Assembly: GCA_964634675.1 (NCBI GenBank)
Contig: CAZWLH010000041.1
Span: 1 to 13,027 of the forward strand
DNA length: 13,027 nucleotides
DNA from: UMGS172 sp964634675
GTDB lineage: Bacteria > Bacillota > Clostridia > Oscillospirales > Acutalibacteraceae
Direction: 5' to 3'
The notes beneath the pieces were generated by a model. It ran no database searches, was not told where the DNA came from, and saw only the letters and a list, made by a program, of their open reading frames with translations. The position numbers were made by a program, and so were the translations under genes. How positions within the stretch are numbered: position 1 is the stretch's first letter; every line of letters starts with the position of its first letter. Positions 7,037 to 13,027 of this stretch are shown here, one piece after another.

Positions 7037-8671
7037 TTAAATATTTGCGCCTGTGGCCTCGGCAACAAGACTTCCCGAGCCGTAACGCTTGCGAAGGGTC
7101 GGTTTTTCGATTTTTCCCGTGGGATTACGCGGAATATCTGCAAAAATGATCCTTCTCGGGCGCTTGTATCTCGGAAGTCCCAAAGCGGCCTTGTTGACCT
7201 CGTCCTCGGAAAGGAAGAAGCCCTCTTTTGTTTCAATAACGGCCGCCGCAATCTCACCGAGTCGCTTATCCGGCAGACCGATGACCGCAACGTCCTTTAT
7301 TGCCGGAAGCTGCTGACGGAGGAAGTTTTCGATTTGAACGGGATAAAGATTTTCGCCGCCCGTGATGATAACATCCTTCTTTCGGTCAACAAGCCAATAG
7401 AAGCCGTCCTTGTCCTGTTCGGCCATATCGCCCGTGAAAAGCCATCCGTCCTTCAAAACCTCGTCGGTTGCCTTTTTATCTTTATAGTAGCACTTCATAA
7501 CGCCGGGGCCCTTAACGGCAAGCTCACCGACTTCGCCCTGCTTTACTTCATTGCGGTTTTCGTCGACGATTTTGACCTCCCAGCCGAAGCCTGCCTTACC
7601 GATAGCACCGACGTGGTCAATATTCTCAACGCCCAGATGGACACATCCGGGGCCTATCGACTCACTCAGTCCGTAGTTGGTGTCATACTGATGCTTCGGG
7701 AAAACAGACTTCCACCGCTTGATAAGCGAGGGCGGAACAGGCTGTGCACCTATGTGCATAAGCCGCCACTGAGAAAGCTCATACTCCGAAAGGTCGATGT
7801 CTCCCCTCTCGATAGCATCGAGCACATCCTGTGCCCACGGCACCAAAAGCCAGACGATAGAACATATTTCGGCCGATACCGTGCTTATGATAAGCTCTGG
7901 AGTCGTGCCCTTCAAAAGCACTGCCTTTCCGCCGACAAGGAAGCTGCCGAACCAATGCATTTTAGCTCCCGTATGATAAAGCGGAGGAATGCAGAGAAAA
8001 ACGTCGTCATGGGTTTGTGAGTGGTGATTTTGCTCAACGCGGCAGGAGTGCATAAGGCTTTCGTGAGCGTGGAGAATAGCCTTGGGAAAGCCCGTGGTGC
8101 CGCTCGAAAAGTATATTGCGGCATCGTCACTGTCGCAAAGTGCGATTTGCGGAGCTTCCTTGCTGAAGCTGTGTATAAGCGAATCGTAGCTTTCCGCAAA
8201 GGCGGGACAGCCGTCACCGACATAAAGCCAAAGCTTGACATCGGGAACACGGTCGACGATCTCCTCAACACGGCCGATAAACTCGGGTCCGAAGGCCAAA
8301 TATTCGGCATCGGCCTTTTCGAGACAGTATTTTATCTCATCGGCAGCATATCTGTAATTCAAAGGAACGGCAACACCGCCTGCCTTAAGTACACCGAAAT
8401 ATATCGGAAGCCATTCAATACAGTTCATTAAAAGTATTGCGACCTTAGTTCCTTTTTTTACACCGTTTGCGATCAAAAGATTAGCAAAACGGTTGGCAGT
8501 TTCATCAAACTGTTTCCAAGTTATTTCTCTGCGGTAATTCGAGCCGACAGGCTGAGTCAAAGCAAACTCACGCCAGGTCATTTTCTTATCCTCACCGGGA
8601 TTTATCTCGACCAACGCAACCTCTTGACCGTAAAGCTCGGAATTTTTTGCGAGAATTTCGGTAATTGGCAT
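7037..8671 (-). CDS. AMP-dependent acyl- or aryl-CoA synthetase
   Basis: A 544-residue class I adenylate-forming enzyme of the fatty-acyl/aryl-CoA synthetase type, full length. Motifs in order: FSSGTTGFPK (188-197, P-loop), IPPLYHTGA (228-236), YGLSE (333-337), GWLFTGD (409-415), DRKKDVIITGGENLYP (429-444, hinge to the C-terminal domain) and PTGKIEKPTLR (517-527) with catalytic Lys 520. It joins a carboxylic acid to CoA with ATP cleaved to AMP and PPi. It is first in the operon and is followed by iorA, which argues for an aryl acid or a branched or medium-chain acid related to Ior chemistry. The substrate cannot be told from sequence. A second activating enzyme, PaaK, is encoded four kilobases on, so the two presumably differ in substrate or direction. 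The ATG has AGAAGG 8 bases upstream. Confidence 0.88.
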   Translation of the reverse strand: MPITEILAKNSELYGQEVALVEINPGEDKKMTWREFALTQPVGSNYRREITWKQFDETANRFANLLIANGVKKGTKVAILLMNCIEWLPIYFGVLKAGGVAVPLNYRYAADEIKYCLEKADAEYLAFGPEFIGRVEEIVDRVPDVKLWLYVGDGCPAFAESYDSLIHSFSKEAPQIALCDSDDAAIYFSSGTTGFPKAILHAHESLMHSCRVEQNHHSQTHDDVFLCIPPLYHTGAKMHWFGSFLVGGKAVLLKGTTPELIISTVSAEICSIVWLLVPWAQDVLDAIERGDIDLSEYELSQWRLMHIGAQPVPPSLIKRWKSVFPKHQYDTNYGLSESIGPGCVHLGVENIDHVGAIGKAGFGWEVKIVDENRNEVKQGEVGELAVKGPGVMKCYYKDKKATDEVLKDGWLFTGDMAEQDKDGFYWLVDRKKDVIITGGENLYPVQIENFLRQQLPAIKDVAVIGLPDKRLGEIAAAVIETKEGFFLSEDEVNKAALGLPRYKRPRRIIFADIPRNPTGKIEKPTLRKRYGSGSLVAEATGANI

Positions 8672-8696
8672 AATCAGTACCTTCTTTTTAAGTATT

Positions 8697-8730
8697 AAAA
8701 ACGACCCTGCGCCAAAGACGTAAGGTCGCT
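8697..8730 (-). terminator. Terminator-like hairpin in the leader of the ior operon
   Basis: On the minus strand a stem of about 13 pairs (including G-U pairs, with one internal A-C mismatch) forms around a UUU loop and is followed at once by five U, the form of an intrinsic terminator. The left arm contains GCGACC and the right arm GGTCGT. It lies about 9 bases after the predicted transcription start of the ior operon and 25 bases before the first start codon. It could end murC read-through, since murC has no other good terminator, or act as an attenuator of the downstream operon. Confidence 0.7.
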
Positions 8731-8745
8731 TTCAGCCATATTATG

Positions 8746-8774
8746 ATTTTAGCACATTAAAGCAGAATAGTCAA
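8746..8774 (-). promoter_or_regulatory. Sigma-70/SigA-type promoter of the acyl-CoA synthetase-iorAB-paaK-ACT operon
   Basis: On the minus strand TTGACT (8769-8774), a 17-base spacer and TAAAAT (8746-8751) form a near-consensus promoter. The -10 is preceded by TG one base away, giving an extended -10. The predicted start of transcription is near 8739, giving a leader of about 68 bases before the first gene. It lies in the 177-base gap after murC, so the operon has its own promoter. No other comparably good promoter is visible in this gap. Confidence 0.8.
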
Positions 8775-8848
8775 CATTTTTAATGCTTTTATTCAGCACA
8801 AAAGCCCGAAAATTTTACATTTTTTTCAATATATCTCACACAGATCGG

Positions 8849-10225
8849 TCACTTTGACATCATATCGCGCATAATATATGCTGATTTATAAATATCTCCG
8901 CCGCCCATTGTGATAATAATGTCGCCATCCTCGGCCAAGCCGACTGCGGTCTTTGCCGCTTCATCGAAGCTTTCGACACACACGGCATCGGGGATTCCGC
9001 TCGCCAGCACTTCGGAAGAAATACCGGTCGTATTAACCTCTCTCGAGCCCATAATAGGCATAAGTATGACCTTATCGGCTATCGACAGAGTTTTTATAAA
9101 ATCGTCCTTCAAAAGCTCGGTTCTCGAAAATGTAAAGGGCTGAAAAACCGCAATAACCTTTTTAAAGTCAAGCTGCTTTGCGGCATTGAGCGTTGCGGCG
9201 ATCTCGGTAGGATGGTGAGCGTAATCGTCGACAAGTGTCACACCGTTCCATTCGCCGAGCTTTTCAAAGCGGCGGCCGGCACCGCCGAAGCTCTCTATCC
9301 CCTGCTTTATTCCGTCATCGGGAATACCGTAATAGCGGCAGGCAGCAGTGACCGAAAGCGCATTTAGAATATTATGACGACCGGGAACCGATAATTTAAG
9401 CGAAAAAAGCGGTTTTCCCTTAAAATTTACCGTAAATTCAAAACCGAGTCTTGCTCTTTTGATATCGGTTGCTGTATAATCATTATGTGAGCCGAAGCCG
9501 AAGGTGAAGACCTCACCTTCATAGTCTTCAACGGTTTTCACGGCAAGCTCGTCATCGCCGTTGACAACGGCAACCTTTGCCATATGCACGAATTTTTTAA
9601 ACGATGCGGTCAGATTTTCCATTGTTTTGAAATAATCCAGATGGTCGTTGTCGATATTGAGCAAAATTGCCATATCGGGTGAAAGCTTCAGAAACGTGTC
9701 AACGAATTCGCAGGATTCGCAAACCATATATTCCGATTTTCCGGCAATGCCGTTAGCGTTGATCATCGGCAGTCTTCCGCCTATCACAGCGGTGGGATCG
9801 AGCTCGTTTTTCAAAAGCACCTGCGTGAGGCAAGCGGTCGTTGTGGTTTTTCCGTGTGTTCCGCAAACACCGATAACACGGTCGAACTTGCGTGTTACGG
9901 CACCGAGAAGCTCGGAGCGCTCGATAGTGGGGATTCCAAGACGCTCGGCCTCAACAAGCTCGGGGTTTTGCCTGTTTATCGCCGCCGAGTATACAACAAG
10001 ATCCGAGCCCGAAACATTTTCCGCGGCGTGACCCATATACACCTTTATGCCGAGTGCCTTTACGCGTTTTAACGGGTCGCTTTCGTTAACGTCGGAGCCG
10101 GTCAGTACATAACCCTTTGAATGTAATATTTCGGCTAACGGGCACATACCCGAACCGCCGATACCTATCATATGAATTTTCTTTGCCGAGTCAATAATTT
10201 CGTCGATTGGCAACTTGATTTTCAA
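8849..10225 (-). CDS. murC: UDP-N-acetylmuramate--L-alanine ligase
   Basis: A 458-residue Mur ligase, typical length. It adds L-alanine to UDP-MurNAc in the cytoplasm using ATP, the first step of the peptidoglycan stem peptide. All family blocks are present: the Rossmann motif GIGGSGM (21-27) binding UDP-MurNAc, the ATP P-loop GTHGKTTTT (122-130), NIDNDHLDYF (190-199), PGRHNILNAL (281-290) with the conserved His-Asn, DDYAHHPTE (333-341), FQPFTFSR (361-368) and a C-terminal GGGDIY. I place the start at the TTG at 10225, with GAAGGAA 9 bases upstream. The frame runs 22 codons further, but that extension crosses the promoter region and matches no MurC N-terminus. Another start within the first few codons cannot be excluded. 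It is not followed by other mur genes here and diverges from cca. Confidence 0.95.
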   Translation of the reverse strand: MKIKLPIDEIIDSAKKIHMIGIGGSGMCPLAEILHSKGYVLTGSDVNESDPLKRVKALGIKVYMGHAAENVSGSDLVVYSAAINRQNPELVEAERLGIPTIERSELLGAVTRKFDRVIGVCGTHGKTTTTACLTQVLLKNELDPTAVIGGRLPMINANGIAGKSEYMVCESCEFVDTFLKLSPDMAILLNIDNDHLDYFKTMENLTASFKKFVHMAKVAVVNGDDELAVKTVEDYEGEVFTFGFGSHNDYTATDIKRARLGFEFTVNFKGKPLFSLKLSVPGRHNILNALSVTAACRYYGIPDDGIKQGIESFGGAGRRFEKLGEWNGVTLVDDYAHHPTEIAATLNAAKQLDFKKVIAVFQPFTFSRTELLKDDFIKTLSIADKVILMPIMGSREVNTTGISSEVLASGIPDAVCVESFDEAAKTAVGLAEDGDIIITMGGGDIYKSAYIMRDMMSK

Positions 10226-10259
10226 GATAAACACTTCCTTCAAGGCTTTATTACATAAC

Positions 10260-10265
10260 ATTATA
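10260..10265 (-). promoter_or_regulatory. Candidate -10 element for murC
   Basis: TATAAT on the minus strand, exactly consensus, about 35 bases before the proposed murC start. The best -35 at 17 bases is only TTTATT within a T-rich stretch, so the promoter is supported mainly by its -10 and position. It shares an 8-base palindrome with the opposite-strand candidate. Confidence 0.5.
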
Positions 10266-10267
10266 AT
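10262..10267 (+). promoter_or_regulatory. Candidate -10 element for cca
   Basis: TATAAT on the plus strand, consensus, about 50 bases before the proposed cca start. The hexamer 17 bases upstream is TTCAAG, a weak -35. It overlaps the minus-strand -10 of murC inside ATTATAAT (10260-10267), so the two promoters may compete for polymerase. Confidence 0.45.
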
Positions 10268-10316
10268 CCATTCGGGCAAAAAAATAAACACATATTTTCA
10301 AATCGGTGATAAATTT

Positions 10317-11480
10317 ATGCTAAATCTTCCTTTATATGTCAAAGCAACGCTTAAAACCTTAAAAAAATCGGGATTCGATGCTCACTGCGTCGGCGGAGCG
10401 GTCAGGGATCTTCTTATGGGACTGACACCCGACGACTATGACATCACAACAAGTGCACTTCCCGAGAATGTTATAAAGCTGTTTCCGAAAACCGTACCGA
10501 CCGGTATAAAGCACGGTACCGTGACTGTTGTGACCGAAGACGGCACGATCGAGGTGACTACATACCGCTCCGAGCTCGGCTATTCCGACCACCGCTCACC
10601 CGACGGGGTCAACTTTGTCGCAAGCCTGTCGGAGGATCTTAAGCGCCGTGATTTCACGGTAAATGCCATCTGTTATAACGAAGATGACGGTCTGCTTGAC
10701 CCGATGAACGGAGCAGCCGACATAAAGTCAAGTCTGCTTCGTACCATCGGTGACCCCGAAAAGCGCTTTTTTGAGGATGCGCTGAGAATACTGAGGCTAT
10801 ATAGATTTTCAGCTCAGCTGAACTTCAATATTGAAGAAAAAACCGAGCTGTCGGCGTTGAAACTTTCATATCTTTTAAAATATTTAAGCCGTGAGCGCAT
10901 AGCCACGGAGCTTAAAAAAGCCGTTTTGTCAAGTAATCCGCAAAGGCTTTCGCCACTGACTCTGTGCGGTGCACTTGAGTTTTGCGGTATTCCCTGTGCA
11001 TCGGTACCATCGGTTATTTCAAAGCTTCCGACCGACTTTGCATTCAGGTTTGCCGTATACGCTAAGCTTCTCGATTTTTCCGCCGAAGCGGTGCTGAGAT
11101 CTTTGAAATTCGATAATAAAACGGTAAAGGAAACCGAAATATTCGGCGAGCTTTTAAGCCGTCCGTTTCCGAAAAACGCAGCCGACATCAAGCGGATTCT
11201 CGATATTTCCTCCGAAGAAGCCGTCAAATATCTGTTTTCCTATTTTAATGCAGACGGTCAGCCGACCGACGAATTGAACGTGATTTTAAAAGAAATTTCG
11301 GATAATAAGGAGCCGTATCGAATTTCGATGCTGGATATCGGAGGTAATGAGCTTGCTGCCATGGGACTTTGCGGAAGCGAGATCGGAATTGCTTTGGAAA
11401 AGCTGAAGGAGCTTGTCATTGACGATCCGTCACTCAACAAAAAAGAAATACTGTTATCACTCATAAATGGTGACAAATAA
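10317..11480 (+). CDS. cca: CCA tRNA nucleotidyltransferase (class II)
   Basis: A 387-residue class II nucleotidyltransferase. The catalytic head holds GGAVRD (26-31), the metal-binding acids D40 and D42 in DDYDIT, and RRDFTVNA (110-117). EDALRILRLYRFSAQL (153-168) carries the Glu and Arg that recognise incoming CTP and ATP. The helical neck, body and tail follow, and the length is close to Bacillus Cca. The enzyme adds or repairs the 3' CCA of tRNAs without a template. Telling it from a poly(A) polymerase of the same family rests on length and gene dosage; CCA addition is the more likely role. The start is the ATG at 10317 with GGTGAT upstream. The frame is open to 10215, but that extension overlaps the murC start region and lacks family similarity. 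A hairpin terminator follows the stop by 6 bases. Confidence 0.9.
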   Translation: MLNLPLYVKATLKTLKKSGFDAHCVGGAVRDLLMGLTPDDYDITTSALPENVIKLFPKTVPTGIKHGTVTVVTEDGTIEVTTYRSELGYSDHRSPDGVNFVASLSEDLKRRDFTVNAICYNEDDGLLDPMNGAADIKSSLLRTIGDPEKRFFEDALRILRLYRFSAQLNFNIEEKTELSALKLSYLLKYLSRERIATELKKAVLSSNPQRLSPLTLCGALEFCGIPCASVPSVISKLPTDFAFRFAVYAKLLDFSAEAVLRSLKFDNKTVKETEIFGELLSRPFPKNAADIKRILDISSEEAVKYLFSYFNADGQPTDELNVILKEISDNKEPYRISMLDIGGNELAAMGLCGSEIGIALEKLKELVIDDPSLNKKEILLSLINGDK

Positions 11481-11499
11481 GCCTACACCTCATAAAATG
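11472..11499 (+). promoter_or_regulatory. Possible sigma-K-like promoter for dpaAB
   Basis: CATAAAATG (11491-11499) fits the sigma-K -10 pattern CATANNNTA except for the last base, and GACA (11472-11475) with its central AC sits 15 bases upstream, near the usual -35 position. The -10 overlaps the left arm of the cca terminator. The predicted start, near 11505, lies in the loop, so dpaAB mRNA would lack the left arm and escape termination. The motifs are short and low in information, so this is tentative. It is supported by the need for a promoter here and by the known sigma-K control of dpaAB in other spore formers. Confidence 0.35.
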
Positions 11500-11524
11500 T
11501 ATTAAACGTTTTATGAGGTTTTTT
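11487..11524 (+). terminator. Rho-independent terminator after cca
   Basis: An 11-bp perfect stem (ACCTCATAAAA at 11487-11497 with TTTTATGAGGT at 11509-11519) with an 11-base loop, followed by T through 11524, giving a T6 run that starts at the last stem base. It ends cca transcription 6 bases after the stop. The Shine-Dalgarno site of dpaA begins only 2 bases after the T run, so little space remains for a separate dpaA promoter downstream. Confidence 0.88.
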
Positions 11525-11536
11525 CGGGAGGCTTAT

Positions 11537-12385
11537 ATGAAATCAGCAATTATAGGCGGTGACCGCCGTCAGGTCGAAGCCGCTTTGTTTTTAATGCAAA
11601 AGGGATATAATGTATCGCTTTTCGGAACAGCACCGACCGCTCTTGCTACATCAAGCAAACTTAAAGAAGCGATGTTAGGTGCCGATATAGTTATTCTCCC
11701 ACACTTTTGCACTCGTGACGGAGTAAATGTTTTCGCGCCGTTTGCAAATAATGAAATAGCCTTAGAGAGTATTTTGGCGGCAAAACCGAAAATATTTTTC
11801 GGCGGAAGGATAAGCGATAAGCTTAAAGCCGAGCTTTCTAAAATGAATATACGGTTTTACGACTATACCGAGAGCGAAAGTGTGGCATATAAAAACGCGG
11901 TTCTGACCGCCGAAGCCGCTTTGGGGATCGCCGCTTTAAACTATGGCGGCAGTATTATAGGCTCGAAAGCATTGGTGATCGGCTACGGTCGGATCGGAAA
12001 ATGCCTTTCGGAATATCTTAAGTCATTGGGCTCTTCGGTCACTGCGACATCGCGAAGTGATAAAACGCTTTCCTTGATAAAAGCCGACGGCTTTACTCCT
12101 CTGCACACCGAAAAATGCAAAGCTTCGGCCTTTGAATTTGACCTTATCTTCAACACGGCACCATTTCCCGTGCTCGACCGTGAATTCTTTGAAAAATGCA
12201 GACGTTATGTATTTATAGAAGACCTTGCAACAAATTCAGGCATTGATTTAAAGGCTGCCGAGCAGCTGCGGATAAACGCCGCTGTTTACGGTGGACTGCC
12301 GGGCAAATATTCACCTGCGGCGGCAGGCAAAATAATAGCCGAGGAAATTCTCGGCTTCCTGAAACGAGGTGAAACAGATGAATGA
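11537..12385 (+). CDS. dpaA: Dipicolinate synthase subunit A
   Basis: A 282-residue protein, close to Bacillus SpoVFA. The N-terminus is MKSAIIGGDRRQ, the family's opening motif. A dinucleotide-binding Rossmann domain follows with VIGYGRIGKCLSEYL (147-161) and the family's conserved C-terminal GGLPGKYSPAAAG (252-264). With DpaB it converts the dapA product, a dihydrodipicolinate-pathway intermediate, to dipicolinic acid in the mother cell during sporulation; dipicolinate with calcium fills the spore core and gives heat resistance. I chose the ATG at 11537 with GGGAGG five bases upstream. An upstream in-frame ATG at 11513 lies inside the terminator stem and is rejected. The stop overlaps the dpaB start by 8 bases, so the two are coupled. 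This is the clearest sign that the organism makes spores. Confidence 0.93.
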   Translation: MKSAIIGGDRRQVEAALFLMQKGYNVSLFGTAPTALATSSKLKEAMLGADIVILPHFCTRDGVNVFAPFANNEIALESILAAKPKIFFGGRISDKLKAELSKMNIRFYDYTESESVAYKNAVLTAEAALGIAALNYGGSIIGSKALVIGYGRIGKCLSEYLKSLGSSVTATSRSDKTLSLIKADGFTPLHTEKCKASAFEFDLIFNTAPFPVLDREFFEKCRRYVFIEDLATNSGIDLKAAEQLRINAAVYGGLPGKYSPAAAGKIIAEEILGFLKRGETDE

Positions 12386-12950
12386 CCTGAAATTGGGCTT
12401 TGCCGTATGCGGTTCGTTTTGCACCCACGCCGAGATAATACCGCAGATGAAAATACTGATAGAAATGGGATACTCTCTCACACCTATCTTCTCGGAGGCG
12501 GTATACTCCACCGACACAAGATTCGGTAAGGCATCATATCTTTTGGAAACGGTCGAGGAGATCTGCCAAACAAAATGTATTCATACGATAGCCGCCGCCG
12601 AGCCGATAGGTCCTAAAAAGCTGCTTGATGCACTTATTATCGCTCCCTGCACCGGAAACACTCTCGGAAAGCTTGCCTGTGGAATCACCGACACGAGCGT
12701 AACGATGGCGGCAAAGGCTCACTTAAGGAATGAACGTCCGCTGATAATAGCACCCTCGACCAACGATGCACTCGGAGCATCGGCCAAAAACATCGGTGCA
12801 CTTCTGAACTGCCGAAACATTTTCTTTGTTCCGTTCAGGCAGGATATGCCGCTTTCCAAGCGCAACTCCTGCGTTTCCGATTTTTCGCTCATTCCGAAAA
12901 CACTGTCGGAAGCGTTGAACGGTCGACAGCTCCAGCCGGTTTTAATGTGA
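12378..12950 (+). CDS. dpaB: Dipicolinate synthase subunit B (flavoprotein)
   Basis: A 190-residue flavoprotein-fold protein, near the length of Bacillus SpoVFB. It begins LGFAVCGSFCTH (6-17), where the Gly-Ser-Phe-Cys turn is the nucleotide-binding start of the fold, continues with IIAPCTGNTLGKLACGITDT (87-106), and has PLIIAPSTNDALG (121-133) and a NIFFVPFRQDMP segment (147-158). DpaA and DpaB together make dipicolinate. The start is the ATG at 12378 with GAGGTG six bases upstream. A GTG three codons earlier falls inside that ribosome binding site and is unlikely. The Bacillus operon continues with asd, dapG and dapA, but here the next bases are promoter-like, so lysine-pathway genes are not linked. 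No terminator is seen in the remaining 77 bases. Confidence 0.93.
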   Translation: MNDLKLGFAVCGSFCTHAEIIPQMKILIEMGYSLTPIFSEAVYSTDTRFGKASYLLETVEEICQTKCIHTIAAAEPIGPKKLLDALIIAPCTGNTLGKLACGITDTSVTMAAKAHLRNERPLIIAPSTNDALGASAKNIGALLNCRNIFFVPFRQDMPLSKRNSCVSDFSLIPKTLSEALNGRQLQPVLM

Positions 12951-12966
12951 TTTTATTATCTAAATT

Positions 12967-12988
12967 TAACACAGTGTTATGATACAAT
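12967..12988 (+). promoter_or_regulatory. Operator-like palindrome and extended -10 promoter at the right edge
   Basis: TAACAC-A-GTGTTA (12967-12979) is a perfect 13-bp inverted repeat. It is directly followed by TGATACAAT (12980-12988), an extended -10 element with TACAAT at 12983-12988. No good -35 exists at 16-18 bases, which extended -10 promoters can tolerate. A dyad in the spacer fits a repressor operator; TetR-family repressors often bind dyads of this kind. The gene it would control lies beyond the window. Confidence 0.45.
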
Positions 12989-13027
12989 AGATAGGTAACA
13001 AAAATAATAGAAAAAACAACTCAAAAG

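Noticed and set aside
5441..8020. Two long plus-strand frames (5441-6658 and 6680-8020) opposite iorA and the acyl-CoA synthetase
   Set aside because: They lie wholly antisense to genes with clear domains; their translations have no recognisable motifs and the open frames follow from codon bias of the real genes.
8780..8848. A murC terminator directly after its stop
   Set aside because: The only stem visible is a 6-bp GCTTTT/AAAAGC hairpin with no U run after it, too weak to call.
10226..10291. Longer murC frame starting at 10291
   Set aside because: The added 22 residues cross the divergent promoter region, while a Shine-Dalgarno site fits the TTG at 10225.
10215..10316. Longer cca start at ATG 10215
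   Set aside because: It would overlap the murC start and both promoters; the added residues match no Cca N-terminus, and the ATG at 10317 has GGTGAT upstream.
11513..11536. Longer dpaA start at ATG 11513
   Set aside because: That ATG is inside the right arm of the terminator hairpin and has no ribosome binding site; the ATG at 11537 has GGGAGG and the family N-terminus.
1..13027. CRISPR arrays, tRNA or rRNA genes, insertion sequences, phage genes or defence systems
   Set aside because: No regular repeats, tRNA-like cloverleaf, transposase or integrase motifs, or defence-family domains were seen in any frame.

Overview
The window looks like a chromosomal segment of an anaerobic, spore-forming Clostridia member; a gut-type Oscillospirales or similar is my guess. 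Three things point there: a dipicolinate synthase pair (dpaA-dpaB), a ferredoxin-dependent, oxygen-sensitive 2-oxoacid oxidoreductase (iorAB), and a Firmicutes-type DUF4317 protein. Ribosome binding sites are of the AGGAGGTGAT type and two genes appear to start with TTG. Nearly all of the window is accounted for by recognisable core or metabolic genes. I see no tRNA, rRNA, CRISPR array, insertion sequence, phage gene or attachment site.

Layout. Bases 1-2077 (+): the 3' part of a DUF4317 gene, an RlmA-type 23S rRNA methyltransferase and a ProXp-ala/PrdX-type tRNA-editing protein, closely packed as one probable operon. Bases 2074-2829 (-): a ZIP metal transporter meeting that operon tail to tail, with stop codons overlapping by 4 bases. 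A strong hairpin terminator lies at 2877-2914. Bases 2924-8671 (-): a five-gene operon in the order AMP-dependent acyl/aryl-CoA synthetase, iorA, iorB, paaK-like ligase, tandem-ACT protein. A near-consensus promoter (8746-8774) precedes it, followed directly by a terminator-like hairpin (8697-8730) in the leader. Bases 8849-10225 (-): murC. Bases 10317-11480 (+): a CCA-adding enzyme, divergent from murC, with the two candidate -10 elements sharing one palindrome. Bases 11537-12950 (+): dpaA-dpaB, starting 12 bases after the cca terminator. The last 77 bases hold a promoter-like element with a perfect 13-bp palindrome, probably controlling a gene beyond the edge.

How the genes work together. 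IorAB interconverts aryl-pyruvates with aryl-acetyl-CoA, CO2 and reduced ferredoxin. Two adenylate-forming ligases interconvert free acids and acyl-CoA, and the tandem-ACT protein is a plausible aromatic amino acid or aryl-acid sensor. The operon could degrade aromatic amino acids or, in reverse, rebuild them from scavenged aryl acids; sequence alone does not decide. DpaA and DpaB together make dipicolinate for spores. MurC, Cca, the methyltransferase and the tRNA editor are housekeeping.

Several starts given here differ from the longest open frame because the Shine-Dalgarno position or an overlapping element argues against the longer version (iorA, iorB, murC, cca, dpaA, dpaB). I found no clearly new multi-gene system. 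The best leads are regulatory: the promoter plus leader terminator of the ior operon, the sporulation-type promoter overlapping the cca terminator, and the palindrome at the right edge.
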